Origin: Gluconacetobacter tumulicola
GTDB taxonomy: Bacteria; Pseudomonadota; Alphaproteobacteria; Acetobacterales; Acetobacteraceae
Length of the DNA stretch: 64,000 nucleotides
Direction of reading: 5' to 3'
Assembly: GCF_014174215.1 (NCBI RefSeq)
Contig: NZ_JABEQL010000014.1
Span: 48,337-112,336 of the forward strand
The translations under genes were made by a program, and so were the position numbers. Below the pieces are notes generated by a model. It was given only the letters and a program-made list of their open reading frames with translations. It was not told the origin of the DNA and did not search any database. The stretch's first letter is position 1; every line of letters begins with the position of its first letter. This document shows positions 52,651 through 61,953 of this stretch, in pieces.

Positions 52651-54036
52651 ATGACCGACACGCTGCGCGCGCTCCGGCTCTATGCCTCGCCGGTCTTCAT
52701 CCGTGAAAATCCCACCCTGATCCCGGCGGCAACCTATCTCGTCATCACCTTCTCCAGCCTCCATCATCCATCCCCGGGGCATGCCGCCAGCCTCCACGAT
52801 ATCGGCCTGTTCTGGTGGCTGGCCCAGCAATCGCTGTTCTCCAGCCTGTGCTGCCAGTACTGGCGGCAGGTGCGCTCGCCGCTGGCACCGATGTTCCCGC
52901 GCCTGATCGCGGCGGAATACCGGGCAATCCATATCCTGCTCGCGCTGGGGCTGCTGCTGCTGGCCGTGCCCGCGATCGTGCGCGGCCTGCCGCTGCTCAA
53001 CGTGCTGGCGCTGGAATCCCTCAACCTCTCCCTCAGCACCGGCAGCGATCTGGTCGGGCCGAAAATCCTGCGGCCGCGCCTGCGCAAGGTCCGCACCGCC
53101 ATCGTGTTCGGCCTGTTCGTGCTGTTCATGATCCCCACGATGCAGGACCTGCTGATGAAGGCCCCCTGGTTCATCGCCCTGGGGGTGCTGGCCGTCGCCC
53201 TGCCCGCCGCGCTGGTCGAACTGCATCACAGCCCCTTCGCCCACCCGGGCGACCATGGCCCCGCCATCCCCGCCACCCGGCCGGCCCGCAGGCCGCCGAA
53301 TCCCGCCACCCGCACCCTCATCCGCGCACTGATGTGGCAGCCGCCACGCCGGCGCGCGGTGCCGCTGCCCAACGGGCTGGCGTCCGGCGCGCCGCTGGCC
53401 CTGGTCGCGCAGTCGGCCGCGATCCTGATGGTGGTCACGGGCTTCGCCCTGCTGGTCAATACGATCAGCACCCTGCACGCGCCCACATGGCAGGATGCGC
53501 GCGACGCCGCCACCGCCACGCTCGGCCAGGTCACCATGTTCGGCGCCGTGGCGCTCCCCCACTGGATGCTGTCGCGCCGCGACTGGCCGTTCCTGCTGTC
53601 GCTCGGCCCGTTCGGCGCGCGGGCCGATTTCGCCCACGCGCTCTATCGCGCCCATGCCGGCCGCGCGGTGCTGGCCGGCACGATCCTGGGCCTGTTCACC
53701 GCCCTGGCCGCAATCCTGATCGGCACGGTGCCCGTGCCGCGCGCCATCGCGGCAGCACCGGCGCTGGCGGCCGTCATCGTGGGCGGCAGCTACCTGCCCA
53801 GCCTGGCCGTGTTCTCCCCCCTGACCAACCGTCCCGGATTCATGCTGCTGCTCTCGATGCTGGGCAGCCTGGCCGGTCTGCAGATCTACGCCGACATCCT
53901 CTTCAACAAACCCTCAGTTCCCCCGCTGGCCTGGGCCGTGCCCATCCTGGCGGCCGCCTTCGCCCTGCTGATGGCCCGCCTGGCCCCCCGGGCCCTGGCC
54001 CGCGCCGATTGGCCGATCGAACCACCCGCCCTCTGA
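52651..54036 (+). CDS. Membrane protein, presumed permease partner of the ABC ATPase
   Basis: A 461-residue integral membrane protein with about ten hydrophobic stretches, for example LLALGLLLLAVPAIVRGLPL-like segments (about residues 92-120), VRTAIVFGLFVLFMIP and PALAAVIVGGSYLPSLAVF. I do not recognise a named family. Its position 7 bases behind the ATPase gene makes it the likely transmembrane subunit. The length is greater than that of most ABC-2 permeases (250-400), so it may form the whole channel as a dimer. Substrate unknown. Confidence 0.75.
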   Translation: MTDTLRALRLYASPVFIRENPTLIPAATYLVITFSSLHHPSPGHAASLHDIGLFWWLAQQSLFSSLCCQYWRQVRSPLAPMFPRLIAAEYRAIHILLALGLLLLAVPAIVRGLPLLNVLALESLNLSLSTGSDLVGPKILRPRLRKVRTAIVFGLFVLFMIPTMQDLLMKAPWFIALGVLAVALPAALVELHHSPFAHPGDHGPAIPATRPARRPPNPATRTLIRALMWQPPRRRAVPLPNGLASGAPLALVAQSAAILMVVTGFALLVNTISTLHAPTWQDARDAATATLGQVTMFGAVALPHWMLSRRDWPFLLSLGPFGARADFAHALYRAHAGRAVLAGTILGLFTALAAILIGTVPVPRAIAAAPALAAVIVGGSYLPSLAVFSPLTNRPGFMLLLSMLGSLAGLQIYADILFNKPSVPPLAWAVPILAAAFALLMARLAPRALARADWPIEPPAL

Positions 54037-54092
54037 CCTCCGACAGCCTGTTTCCGCCCAGACGTCTCAACACGCCCCACAGGGGGCAGCCG

Positions 54093-54485
54093 TCAGCTCG
54101 GCAGGCCCGTATCGCCCCGGCCGGAATGCATCATCGCCTGATGCCGCGTCAGGGCCTGGGCCACGCGCCGCGCATCCTCGGGCGCCAGGGCCAGGCCGAC
54201 CGGACCATAGGCCGGATGCTGGAAGGCGATCAGCGAGCCCTCGCTCAGCGCCTCGGGCTGGACGGCCCAGTTGGTGCGAAAGACCGGCACCACCGGCGCC
54301 CCCTCGATCGGCGGCGGTGGCACGTTCTCCACCATCGCGCTGCGGACGGTACCCAGGCTGGCGATCAGTTCGCCCAGCTGCTCCAGCGTAAAGGCAATCG
54401 AACCTTCCACCCCGCTGCCATCCAGAAATACCAGCGTCGCCATCCGGCGATCCTCGGACAGACTGACCTGCATGCGCGCGCTCAT
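54093..54485 (-). CDS. Conserved hypothetical protein, 130 residues
   Basis: I start at MSARMQVSLSEDRRMATLVF (54485), six bases after GGGAGG. The product is small and soluble, with alternating beta-type segments (SIAFTLEQLGELIASLGTVR, SLIAFQHPAYGPVGLALAPE) and a helical end DARRVAQALTRHQAMMH. No catalytic motif seen. It lies between the ABC permease (convergent) and ispE. The strong ribosome binding site supports a real gene; function unknown. Confidence 0.6.
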   Translation of the reverse strand: MSARMQVSLSEDRRMATLVFLDGSGVEGSIAFTLEQLGELIASLGTVRSAMVENVPPPPIEGAPVVPVFRTNWAVQPEALSEGSLIAFQHPAYGPVGLALAPEDARRVAQALTRHQAMMHSGRGDTGLPS

Positions 54486-54545
54486 CGCCACCTCCCCAAC
54501 CCTCTTCGCAGGCCACGATATCACAGCACACCACGATCCCGTCAC

Positions 54546-54615
54546 GTGTGTCCGCGAGCACCGGCGCACAGCGGACGCGCGCCGGATCGCCACCAGCCCG
54601 CGTTTACGGGCACAC
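54546..54615. repeat. Palindromic intergenic repeat, shortened copy 4
   Basis: Carries the family core GCGCGCCGGATCGCCACCAGC and the GAGCACCGGCGCACAGCGGA segment; GTGTGTCCG at the left and CGGGCACAC at the right are inverted with one mismatch. It overlaps the last codons and stop of ispE. An inner part present in longer copies is missing. Confidence 0.6.
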
Positions 54616-55485
54616 CCCCCCGGACCAGACCCACCAGCCGGGCCGCTCAACCGCCGCCTGGGCATCCTGCGCCGCCTGCGGACTGTCGAACAGCGCAAAG
54701 CAGGTCGCCCCCGATCCGCTCATGCGCGCCAGGCGGCAGCCCGGCGCAGCCTCCAGCACGTCCAGAACGGTGCGGATCGTCGGGCAGACGGCACAGGCCG
54801 CATCCTGAAGATCGTTGGTCAGCACTGAAAGGTCCCGCACCATCGCCGCCACGTCGGGCCAGGCGGTGGGCAGGGTGGCGGCCGGGGTAAAGACCGGCGC
54901 GCGCGAACGGAACACGGCGGGCGTCGAGACCGCCTCGCCGCAATTGACCAGCATCATGCCGCAGGGCGGCAGGGCGGGCGCCGGGTCCAGCCGTTCGCCG
55001 ACGCCGCCCATGCGGGCAGCGCGCTGGTCGATGCAGACGGGCACATCGGCCCCCAGCTCGACCGCCAGCGCCATCAGCCGCTCACGCGGCACATTGCCGG
55101 GCCAGGCACGCAGCAGCAGGCGCAGCGCCGCCGCCGCATCGGCCGAGCCGCCGCCGATGCCCGAGGCCACCGGCAGCCTCTTGTCCAGAACGATATGCAA
55201 CGGCTCCAGCCGATCGGTGCCGCCGATTTCCGCCCGCAGCAGCCGCGCGGCCCGCAGGATCAGGTTGCTGTCGGCATCGGCCACCAGCCCGGCAGCGAAC
55301 GGGCCGGTAATATCCAGCGAGACCGCACCGGCCCCGCCATGGCCCGGATGCAGCGCCAGCGTGTCGCCCGCACCGGCAAACACCGCCAGACTGTCCAGCA
55401 GATGGTAGCCGTCCGGCCGGCGCCCGGTCACATGCAGATAGAGGTTGATCTTCGCGTGGGCGGATTCGTACAGGGTCCCTGTCAC
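54604..55485 (-). CDS. ispE: 4-diphosphocytidyl-2-C-methyl-D-erythritol kinase
   Basis: GHMP kinase of the MEP isoprenoid pathway, phosphorylating CDP-methylerythritol. The protein has 293 residues. Substrate motif AHAKINLYLHVTGRRPDGYH is near the N terminus; the GHMP phosphate loop is PVASGIGGGSADAAAALRLL; the C-terminal motif is LARMSGSGATCFALFDS. I start at GTG 55485 (TGTLYESAHAK), 7 bases after the stop of the TPR gene, suggesting coupled translation. With dxs at the end of the window it feeds hopanoid and quinone synthesis. Confidence 0.95.
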   Translation of the reverse strand: MTGTLYESAHAKINLYLHVTGRRPDGYHLLDSLAVFAGAGDTLALHPGHGGAGAVSLDITGPFAAGLVADADSNLILRAARLLRAEIGGTDRLEPLHIVLDKRLPVASGIGGGSADAAAALRLLLRAWPGNVPRERLMALAVELGADVPVCIDQRAARMGGVGERLDPAPALPPCGMMLVNCGEAVSTPAVFRSRAPVFTPAATLPTAWPDVAAMVRDLSVLTNDLQDAACAVCPTIRTVLDVLEAAPGCRLARMSGSGATCFALFDSPQAAQDAQAAVERPGWWVWSGGVCP

Positions 55486-55492
55486 GGGCGGT

Positions 55493-57277
55493 TCAGTCCT
55501 TCTTCTGGCCCGATTGTGCCTGAACGGGCGGCTCGCCCTGATGGACCGAACGCGCCGCGTCCGCAAGGGCGGCGCTGATCCGCTCCGCGTCGCCCGGATC
55601 GCTGGCCGGCAGCCCCTGGGCGAAATGCCACTGGTTGACGGCCTCGCGCAGCCGGCCGGACTCCTGATAGGCCACGCCGAGATGGTAATTGACCGCCTGG
55701 TCCTCGGGCGTCTGCTCCGCCGCGCGTTCCAGCATCTCCACCCCTTCGGCGACATGCCCCTGCCGCACCAGCGCCCACCCCAGACTGTCGCGGATCGCCG
55801 CATTCTGCGGCTCCAGCGCCACCGCCCGGCGCAACAGCGACTCGGCGCGGGACAGGTCGCGCCCCTGCTGCACCAGCGAATAGCCCAGATAATTCAGCAG
55901 CAGCACCTCGTCGGGCGCCAGCGCCAGCGCATGCTCCAGATCGGCCTGCGCCTGCGGCCAGCGCTCCAGCCGGTCATAGGCCACCGCCCGGCCGAACAGC
56001 AGCAGCCAGTCCTCACCCGCCAGCGGCCCCGAAGCCGCGATCGCACGGCTATAGGAAGCCTCCGCCCCATGCCAGTCCTGCCGGTCCGATTGCAGGTCGG
56101 CCAGCGTCTGCCAGATGCGCGGCTGGCCGGGCTGGGCGGCGGCCAGCCGGCCGAGCGCCGCATTCGCGTCATCCCACCGCCCGGTGGCGGCATCCAACCG
56201 CGCGCACTGAAGCCGGATCACCGTGGCCAGCGGGTCGTCCGATGCCGCGCCGGCCAGCGTATCGCGTGCCACCACCGCATGCCCGGATTCATATTGCAGC
56301 GCCGAGAGCATCAGCCGCGCCTGCCCCACCGCCGGGTCCAGCCCCAGCGCGAAGCGCAGCAGCAGCATGCGCATGTCCCGCAACCCGCCATCATGGGCCA
56401 GCCGGCCCGACGGGTCGGGCATCCGCGCCACCTCCAGCCCGACCAGCCCGGACAGGAAGGCAAAGGCCTGCGCGATTCCCTGGCGCGGCGTGGCCGGCGG
56501 CGCGCGATCCATCGCCGCGAGGATGCCCTGCCGCGACAGCGACAGGCCGGGCGCGCCGGACAGCAGCGTGTCGACCAGATGCTCCGCCTGCGCGCGCTGC
56601 CCCTGGCCGATCAGCCAGTGCCCCAGGGCCAGCACGGTAAACAGGTCATGGCCCGCCGCCGGGCTGGCCAGCGCCGCGCGCTCATAGCGGGCCGCCCGGT
56701 CGGACCAGCCGGCCGCCCGCGCGATCAGCGCGGCATGAACGGCATAATATCCCCCCAGGTCGCGGTCGCCCACCAGCGGGTCCAGCGCGGCCAGCGCGCG
56801 CTCGCCCTGCCCGGCGCCCAGCAGGCTCCAGGCCTCCAGCAGCGGGCGGATCGTCGCCACCAGCGCGTCCTTGCGCACCCGGTCGTAATGCGCCAGCGCC
56901 TCGGTCCATCGCCCCGTCCGCACCGCTTCATTGCCCAGCACCAGTTCGGCCAGCGCCTGGCCCGGCAGCCGCCCGGCCAGCACCACCGCCGAATCGTTGC
57001 CGGCCAGCGCACTATAGAGAAAGGCCCGCCGCAGCAGCGCCGGCTGACCGGGATCGATCTCCGCCGCCTGGCGAAACGCCGCCCCGGCCACCGCATCGTC
57101 GCCTTCCAGCGCCGCGACGGTGGCGACCAGATACGGGCCGGCGAGCCCCGCCGGCCACGATGCCGACATACTGTCCACGACCGGCACGGGCCGGGCCGGC
57201 ACCTCCCGCGCATGGAGAAGACCGGCCGGCGCCGCCAGCGCCAGAAGGAACGCGCAAAAAGAGCCAGAACGCTGCAT
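55493..57277 (-). CDS. Tetratricopeptide repeat protein, exported
   Basis: A 594-residue protein with a signal peptide (RSGSFCAFLLALAAPAGLLH) and many TPR units; clear ones are WTEALAHYDRVRKDALVATI, DWHGAEASYSRAIAASG and DLSRAESLLRRAVALEPQNA followed by GHVAEGVEMLERAAEQTPED. I start at MQRSGSF (57277); the upstream open frame is a shadow of the glycosylase gene. It precedes ispE by 7 bases, an arrangement common in Alphaproteobacteria. It probably acts as a periplasmic scaffold; partner unknown. Confidence 0.85.
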   Translation of the reverse strand: MQRSGSFCAFLLALAAPAGLLHAREVPARPVPVVDSMSASWPAGLAGPYLVATVAALEGDDAVAGAAFRQAAEIDPGQPALLRRAFLYSALAGNDSAVVLAGRLPGQALAELVLGNEAVRTGRWTEALAHYDRVRKDALVATIRPLLEAWSLLGAGQGERALAALDPLVGDRDLGGYYAVHAALIARAAGWSDRAARYERAALASPAAGHDLFTVLALGHWLIGQGQRAQAEHLVDTLLSGAPGLSLSRQGILAAMDRAPPATPRQGIAQAFAFLSGLVGLEVARMPDPSGRLAHDGGLRDMRMLLLRFALGLDPAVGQARLMLSALQYESGHAVVARDTLAGAASDDPLATVIRLQCARLDAATGRWDDANAALGRLAAAQPGQPRIWQTLADLQSDRQDWHGAEASYSRAIAASGPLAGEDWLLLFGRAVAYDRLERWPQAQADLEHALALAPDEVLLLNYLGYSLVQQGRDLSRAESLLRRAVALEPQNAAIRDSLGWALVRQGHVAEGVEMLERAAEQTPEDQAVNYHLGVAYQESGRLREAVNQWHFAQGLPASDPGDAERISAALADAARSVHQGEPPVQAQSGQKKD

Positions 57278-57373
57278 ATGGCGGACCCTACCCCGCGTCG
57301 GGTAAACTGCCAAACCCTGCCCGCCATTCTCCCCCGGCGGACGGACCACCCGCGCGGAAGGCCCCGGTAGAGC

Positions 57374-58267
57374 ATGATGGAAGCACTCGCCCTGCTGCGG
57401 CTTTATGGCGAATGGGGCGCCGACACGGCACTGGACGACAGCCCGACCGACTGGCTGTCCCGCCCCGCCCCCTCGGCACTCCCGCCGGCCGCAACGCACG
57501 ATGCCGCGCAGGTTTCCACACCGCCGCGCCCGGCATCCCGCCCCCAGCCGCCCGCCGCCACGCCCGCCATGCCGGAGCCACGGCGTACGCCCCGCCCGGC
57601 CGCCGCCGGCGCCCCCGCCGGGGCCGAGGACGGGCTGCCCCTGATCGACCGCGCGGTGCAGCAGGCCACCGAGGCCGCCGCCGCCGCGACCACGCTGGCC
57701 GAACTGCACGCGGCAATGGCCGGTTTCGACGCCTGCGGCCTGCGCGACACCGCAACCCACACCGTGGCCGCGGCGGGCGAGGCCCCCGGCCGCCTGCTGC
57801 TGATCGGCGAGCCCCCCGACGCCGCCGAGGATCGCGGCGGCACCCCCTTCGCCGGCCCGATGGGCGAATTGCTGGACCGGATGCTGGCCAGCATCGGGCT
57901 GGCGCGCGCCGACATGCTGCTGGCCCCGGTCATCCCCTGGCGGCCGCCGGGCGAGCGCCCCCCCTCCGCCGCCGAACTGCGCATCTGCACGCCGTTCCTG
58001 CACCGGCTGATCGTGCTGGCGGCCCCCCGGAAGGTGATCGCGATGGGCAACACGCCCGCCCGCCTGCTGACCGGCGAGACCACCGGCATCGCCCGCCTGC
58101 GCGGCCGCTGGCGCGACATCCCGATCCCGGGCCGCGCGGCACCGATCGCGCTGCTGCCGATGCGCCATCCCTCCCAGCTCGGGGCCAGCCCCACCGCCCG
58201 GCGCGACGCGTGGAAGGACCTTTTGTTGCTCCGCACAACGCTGGATTCCGGCAAGGACACAGACTGA
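57374..58267 (+). CDS. Uracil-DNA glycosylase family 4/5-like protein
   Basis: A 297-residue protein with the fold of family 4 uracil-DNA glycosylases. Active-region motif LLLIGEPPDAAEDRGGTPFA, then GPMGELLDRMLASIGLARAD, LAPVIPWRPPGERPPSAAEL, and the C-terminal His motif LLPMRHPSQLGASPTARRDA. Residues about 27-90 are a Pro/Ala-rich, low-complexity insertion. The usual motif is GEAPGxxED; here it is GEPPDAAED, which changes residues next to the uracil pocket. A Cys in FDACGLRD and another in LRICTPF could belong to the Fe-S cluster, but I cannot place all four. Divergent from the TPR gene. Confidence 0.8.
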   Translation: MMEALALLRLYGEWGADTALDDSPTDWLSRPAPSALPPAATHDAAQVSTPPRPASRPQPPAATPAMPEPRRTPRPAAAGAPAGAEDGLPLIDRAVQQATEAAAAATTLAELHAAMAGFDACGLRDTATHTVAAAGEAPGRLLLIGEPPDAAEDRGGTPFAGPMGELLDRMLASIGLARADMLLAPVIPWRPPGERPPSAAELRICTPFLHRLIVLAAPRKVIAMGNTPARLLTGETTGIARLRGRWRDIPIPGRAAPIALLPMRHPSQLGASPTARRDAWKDLLLLRTTLDSGKDTD

Positions 58268-58481
58268 AACAGTAAGTAAATCCGCCCCTGTGGAACTATG
58301 TCCGGATTGTGGCAGACACGCGGTGCGCAGCACCGCAATACACGTTTTATTCACCCGTGAATTGTCACCATAAACCGCAATTTTAACGGCTGTTTAACCA
58401 CCCCCTGCGGAACGCATACTGTGAGCCCGCGTTCGAATAGGGTTGCTTTTCCCAACAACAGCCGGTAGAGGCCCGTCGGCC

Positions 58482-60443
58482 ATGCGAGGGACATCATACT
58501 CACCCCCACAGCGTGCGGTCCGTGCCTTCCTGGCCGGCGCCGCTTTTCTGGCCGGTGCGCTCGGTCCGCTGCGCGCGACCGGCGCGACGGCGCAGCCCGG
58601 TGACGGCCATCCGTTGGGCGGCGACGAGCGGAACGAGGAAACCGCGATGGCGCTGCCGCGGATCGCGCCCCCCGGCGGCGGCCCCGTGGGGCTGGCCCGC
58701 CCCCTCGCCCCCGACGACGCCGCGCGCGTCCGCCGGATCTTCAGCCTGCAACATGCCGGCTCCTTCGACGCCGCGATCCAGGAAACCGCCAACCTGCGTG
58801 ACGACACGCTGCTGGGCGACATCCTGGCCGACCGCTACCTGAACCCCTTCTATCACGCCGCCCCCGGCCAGTTGCGCCTGTGGCTGCACACCTATTCCAC
58901 GCTGGCCGATGCGCCGGCGATCCACGCATTGCTGGCCGGCCTGTCGCCGCGCGGTGCCACCCTCCCCCCCTTGCCGGCGTCGATGGCGCTGGCGGCGGGC
59001 GTGGGTGCCGCCCCCGTGCGCCTGCCGGAGGAAGACGACCCGGCCAGCCGGGCCTTCACCCGCAACCCGCTGCTGGACCGCACGGTGCGCGAGCGGGCGG
59101 AACAGGGGGCCAAGGGCGCGCGCAGCGCCCTGCACCTCATCCGCATCACGCCCGGCCTCAGCCCCCTCTACGGCGCGCAACTGCGCGCCGAGGTCGCCAT
59201 GGCCCTGTTCAGCGCCGGCGACACCGCCCTGGCCCTCAAGACGGGGCAGGACGCCTTCATCGAATCCGGCGGCCGGATCGGCCTGGCAGGCTATGTCGCC
59301 GGCCTGGCGGCCTGGCGGCGCGGACGCGCCGACATCGCCGCCCCGCTGTTCGAAGGCGCCTCCCGCGCCGAGCTGACGGCGGCCAGCGTCCGCGCCGGCG
59401 CCGCCTTCTGGGCGGCCCGCGCGCACCGCAACACCGGCGATCTCGCGGCCTGGCGGCCCTGGCTGCACCGCGCGGCCGCCACCCCCCACACGTTCTACGG
59501 CCTGCTGGCCGCCCAGCTCCTGGGCCTGCGCCCGACGCAGACGGCACGACCGCCGGCCGACGGCGCGCGCCTGGCCGACGACCGGGCGTTCCTGCATGCC
59601 GGCGCGCCGGTGATGGGCGAAATCGACGTGGAAGCCGTGGCGGCAACGCCCGCCGGCCGCCGCGCCTTCGCCCTGCTCCAGGTGGGCGAGACCGCCCGCG
59701 CCGAGGCCGCCCTGCGGCGACTATGGCCCGATATCCAGGGCGACGCCGCCCTGTGCCGCTCGGTCCAGCTCGTGGCCGATGCCGCCGGGCTGAAGGGCCT
59801 GTCCACCCAGCTCGCCTCGCTGCTGGCGACGCAGGGTGGCGGCCGGGCCAGCCCGACCAGCCGCCTGCCGCTGCCCCGCCTGGCTCCCGGCCACGGGTTC
59901 CGCGTCGATCCGGCGCTGGTCTATGCCCTGACCCGGGTGGAATCGAATTTCGACAGCGGGGCGGTCTCCGGCGCCGGCGCCCATGGGCTGATGCAGCTCA
60001 TGCCGCTCACCGCCAGCTTCGTGACCGGCCAGACCGGCCGCTTCGTCGCCTCCCCCGCCCTGCTGCACAACCCGGCGGTGAATCTCGAGATCGGACAGCT
60101 CTACATCCTCTACCTGGCGCACCTGTCCGAACAGCATGACGAGCACCACCGCACGCCGGGCGGCGACCTGGTGCGCCTGCTGGCCAGCTACAATGCCGGC
60201 CCCACCGCCATCGCCCGCCAGGACGACCCGGACGAGTACAACGACGACCCGCTGCTGTTCATCGAATGCCTGCCCAGCACCGAGACCCGCGATTACGTCC
60301 GCCGCTCGCTGACCTATCTCTGGCTCTACGCCGACCGGATGGGCCTCCCCACCCCGTCGCTGGAAACCCTGGCCCGCAACGAATGGCCCGCCTTCGCCTC
60401 GGAACGCGACCTCGCCAGCCGCCCGGTCCACACGCTTCACTGA
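58482..60443 (+). CDS. Soluble-type lytic murein transglycosylase
   Basis: Periplasmic enzyme cleaving the peptidoglycan glycan strand. After a signal peptide (RAVRFL-like region RAFLAGAAFLAGALGPLRA) comes a long helical superhelix domain as in Slt70. The C-terminal SLT domain has the catalytic Glu487 in TRVESNFDSGAVSGAGAHGL, MQLMPLTASF, and the later ASYNAGPTAI motif. I start at MRGTSYSPPQ (58482), giving 653 residues. Divergent or unlinked to its neighbours. The 214 bases before it hold a probable promoter but no gene. Confidence 0.9.
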   Translation: MRGTSYSPPQRAVRAFLAGAAFLAGALGPLRATGATAQPGDGHPLGGDERNEETAMALPRIAPPGGGPVGLARPLAPDDAARVRRIFSLQHAGSFDAAIQETANLRDDTLLGDILADRYLNPFYHAAPGQLRLWLHTYSTLADAPAIHALLAGLSPRGATLPPLPASMALAAGVGAAPVRLPEEDDPASRAFTRNPLLDRTVRERAEQGAKGARSALHLIRITPGLSPLYGAQLRAEVAMALFSAGDTALALKTGQDAFIESGGRIGLAGYVAGLAAWRRGRADIAAPLFEGASRAELTAASVRAGAAFWAARAHRNTGDLAAWRPWLHRAAATPHTFYGLLAAQLLGLRPTQTARPPADGARLADDRAFLHAGAPVMGEIDVEAVAATPAGRRAFALLQVGETARAEAALRRLWPDIQGDAALCRSVQLVADAAGLKGLSTQLASLLATQGGGRASPTSRLPLPRLAPGHGFRVDPALVYALTRVESNFDSGAVSGAGAHGLMQLMPLTASFVTGQTGRFVASPALLHNPAVNLEIGQLYILYLAHLSEQHDEHHRTPGGDLVRLLASYNAGPTAIARQDDPDEYNDDPLLFIECLPSTETRDYVRRSLTYLWLYADRMGLPTPSLETLARNEWPAFASERDLASRPVHTLH

Positions 60444-60501
60444 AGCCCGTTTCCGCCCCCCTGCTGGCGGCGGCCTGATACACGGCCCGATCAGCCGATC
60501 A

Positions 60502-60624
60502 GTTTGTGTCCGTCAACGCGCGCTGGTGGCGATCCGGCGCGCGTCCGCTGTGCTCCGGTGCTCACGGCCATCAAGGCCGCTCTGCGGCACTCTCGCTCAC
60601 CAGCCCACGTTGACGGACACAAAC
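60502..60624. repeat. Palindromic intergenic repeat, copy 5 (123 bp)
   Basis: A perfect 17-base terminal inverted repeat (60502-60518 with 60608-60624). The inner core GCGCTGGTGGCGATCCGGCG, CTCCGGTGCTCACGGCCATC and CTCTCGCTCACCAGCCC aligns with the opposite strand of 20481-20644. It ends one base before the stop of the CNNM gene and sits between two convergent genes, a good place for a bidirectional terminator. Confidence 0.8.
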
Positions 60625-60625
60625 C

Positions 60626-61915
60626 CTAGTTTTCGGCCAGCACCTGCCGGCTGGCGCGCACCTTCTGCACGCGCCGATGGTCCATCTCCGTTACCTCGAA
60701 CAGCCAGCCGGAGAAGACGATCTTGTCCCCCACCGCCGGCACCCGGCGCAGCAGGGCCAGGATCAGCCCGGCCAGCGTGTGATAGCTGCCCTCGTCCGGC
60801 AGGTCCGCCAGGCCCAGCCGGTCCTTCACCTCGTCGGCGGGCATGAAGCCGTCCAAGATCAGGATATCGTCCTGCGCCAGCCGCTCCTTGGGCGTGCTGC
60901 CCGGCTCGTGATGCTCGCCCACGATGGCCTCGAACAGGTCCGAGGCGGTGACGATCCCCTCGAACGACCCGTATTCGTCCAGCACCACGGCAATCCCCAG
61001 CGGGATCGAGCGCATCCGCTCCACCATGTCGAAGGCCGAGAGCGTGTCGGGCACCACCACCGGCTTGCGCAGCACCGATTCGATCGAGACCGGCCGCCCG
61101 TCCAGCATCCGGTCCAGCATGTCCTTGGCCAGGATCACACCCACCGGATTGTCCACTCCCCCCTCGCAGACCACGATCCGCGAATAGACGGTGTTGCGCA
61201 GCGTGCGGCGCAGCTCCTCCTGGCTGGCCCCGCGCTCGATCCAGAACAGCTCGTTGCGCGGGGTCATGATCGCCCGCACCGGCCGATCCGGCATGCGCAG
61301 CAGGCGCTCGATCATGTCGCGCTCCTCCTGCTCCAGCACGCCCGACTGCGCGCCCTCGGCGATATAGGCCTTCAGCTCCTCCTCGGTCAGCGCCGCGCGC
61401 GTCGCCGCCTCCACGCCCATCAGGCGCAGCACCAGGTTCGACGACCAGCCCAGCAGCCACACGGCCGGCCGCGTCACCCGCGCCAGCCCCTCCAGCGGCA
61501 GCGACAGTCGGGCGGCGATGATCTCGGGATGGCGCAGCGCGATCTGCTTGGGCACCAGCTCGCCCAGCACCAGCATCAGCGAGGTGATCGCCACCACCAC
61601 GATCGTGATCGACAGTTCGCCCGCAAAGGGCCGCAGGATCGCAAACCGCGCCAGCCACGGCGTCAGCGCGCCCTCGATCTGGGTGCCGCCGAACGTCCCC
61701 TCCAGGATCGAGACCAGCGTGATGCCGACCTGCACCGTGGGCAGGAAGCTCTGCGGATCGTCGGCCAGGCGCAGGGCGCGCTCACTGCCCTTGACCCCGG
61801 CCCGCTGCATGATGCTCAGGCGCGCCCGGCGCGCCGAAATCAGGGCCAGCTCCCCCATGGCAAAGATGCCGTTGACGAGAACCAGAAGAAGAATGACGGC
61901 GATGGACGTGATCAT
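60626..61915 (-). CDS. CNNM/CorC-HlyC family membrane protein
   Basis: A 429-residue protein of the CNNM (DUF21)-CBS-CorC/HlyC family linked to magnesium or cobalt efflux. The DUF21 domain starts MITSIAVILLLVLVNGIFAM and includes GELALISARRARLSIMQRAG and LGELVPKQIALRHPE. The CBS pair is PVRAIMTPRNELFWIERGAS and PVGVILAKDMLDRMLDG, with VVLDEYGSFEGIVTASDLFE between; the C-terminal CorC_HlyC domain carries DGFMPADEVKDRLGLADLPD. The ATG at 61915 begins the first membrane helix. Often misnamed hemolysin. Confidence 0.9.
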   Translation of the reverse strand: MITSIAVILLLVLVNGIFAMGELALISARRARLSIMQRAGVKGSERALRLADDPQSFLPTVQVGITLVSILEGTFGGTQIEGALTPWLARFAILRPFAGELSITIVVVAITSLMLVLGELVPKQIALRHPEIIAARLSLPLEGLARVTRPAVWLLGWSSNLVLRLMGVEAATRAALTEEELKAYIAEGAQSGVLEQEERDMIERLLRMPDRPVRAIMTPRNELFWIERGASQEELRRTLRNTVYSRIVVCEGGVDNPVGVILAKDMLDRMLDGRPVSIESVLRKPVVVPDTLSAFDMVERMRSIPLGIAVVLDEYGSFEGIVTASDLFEAIVGEHHEPGSTPKERLAQDDILILDGFMPADEVKDRLGLADLPDEGSYHTLAGLILALLRRVPAVGDKIVFSGWLFEVTEMDHRRVQKVRASRQVLAEN

Positions 61916-61953
61916 GATGCCGCGCACTCTAATGCGCCGGCTTCGAAATTCGT

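Noticed and set aside
55493..58354. A 953-residue minus-strand frame including the TPR gene
   Set aside because: The part upstream of 57277 is antisense of the uracil-DNA glycosylase-like gene; a signal peptide marks the TPR protein start.
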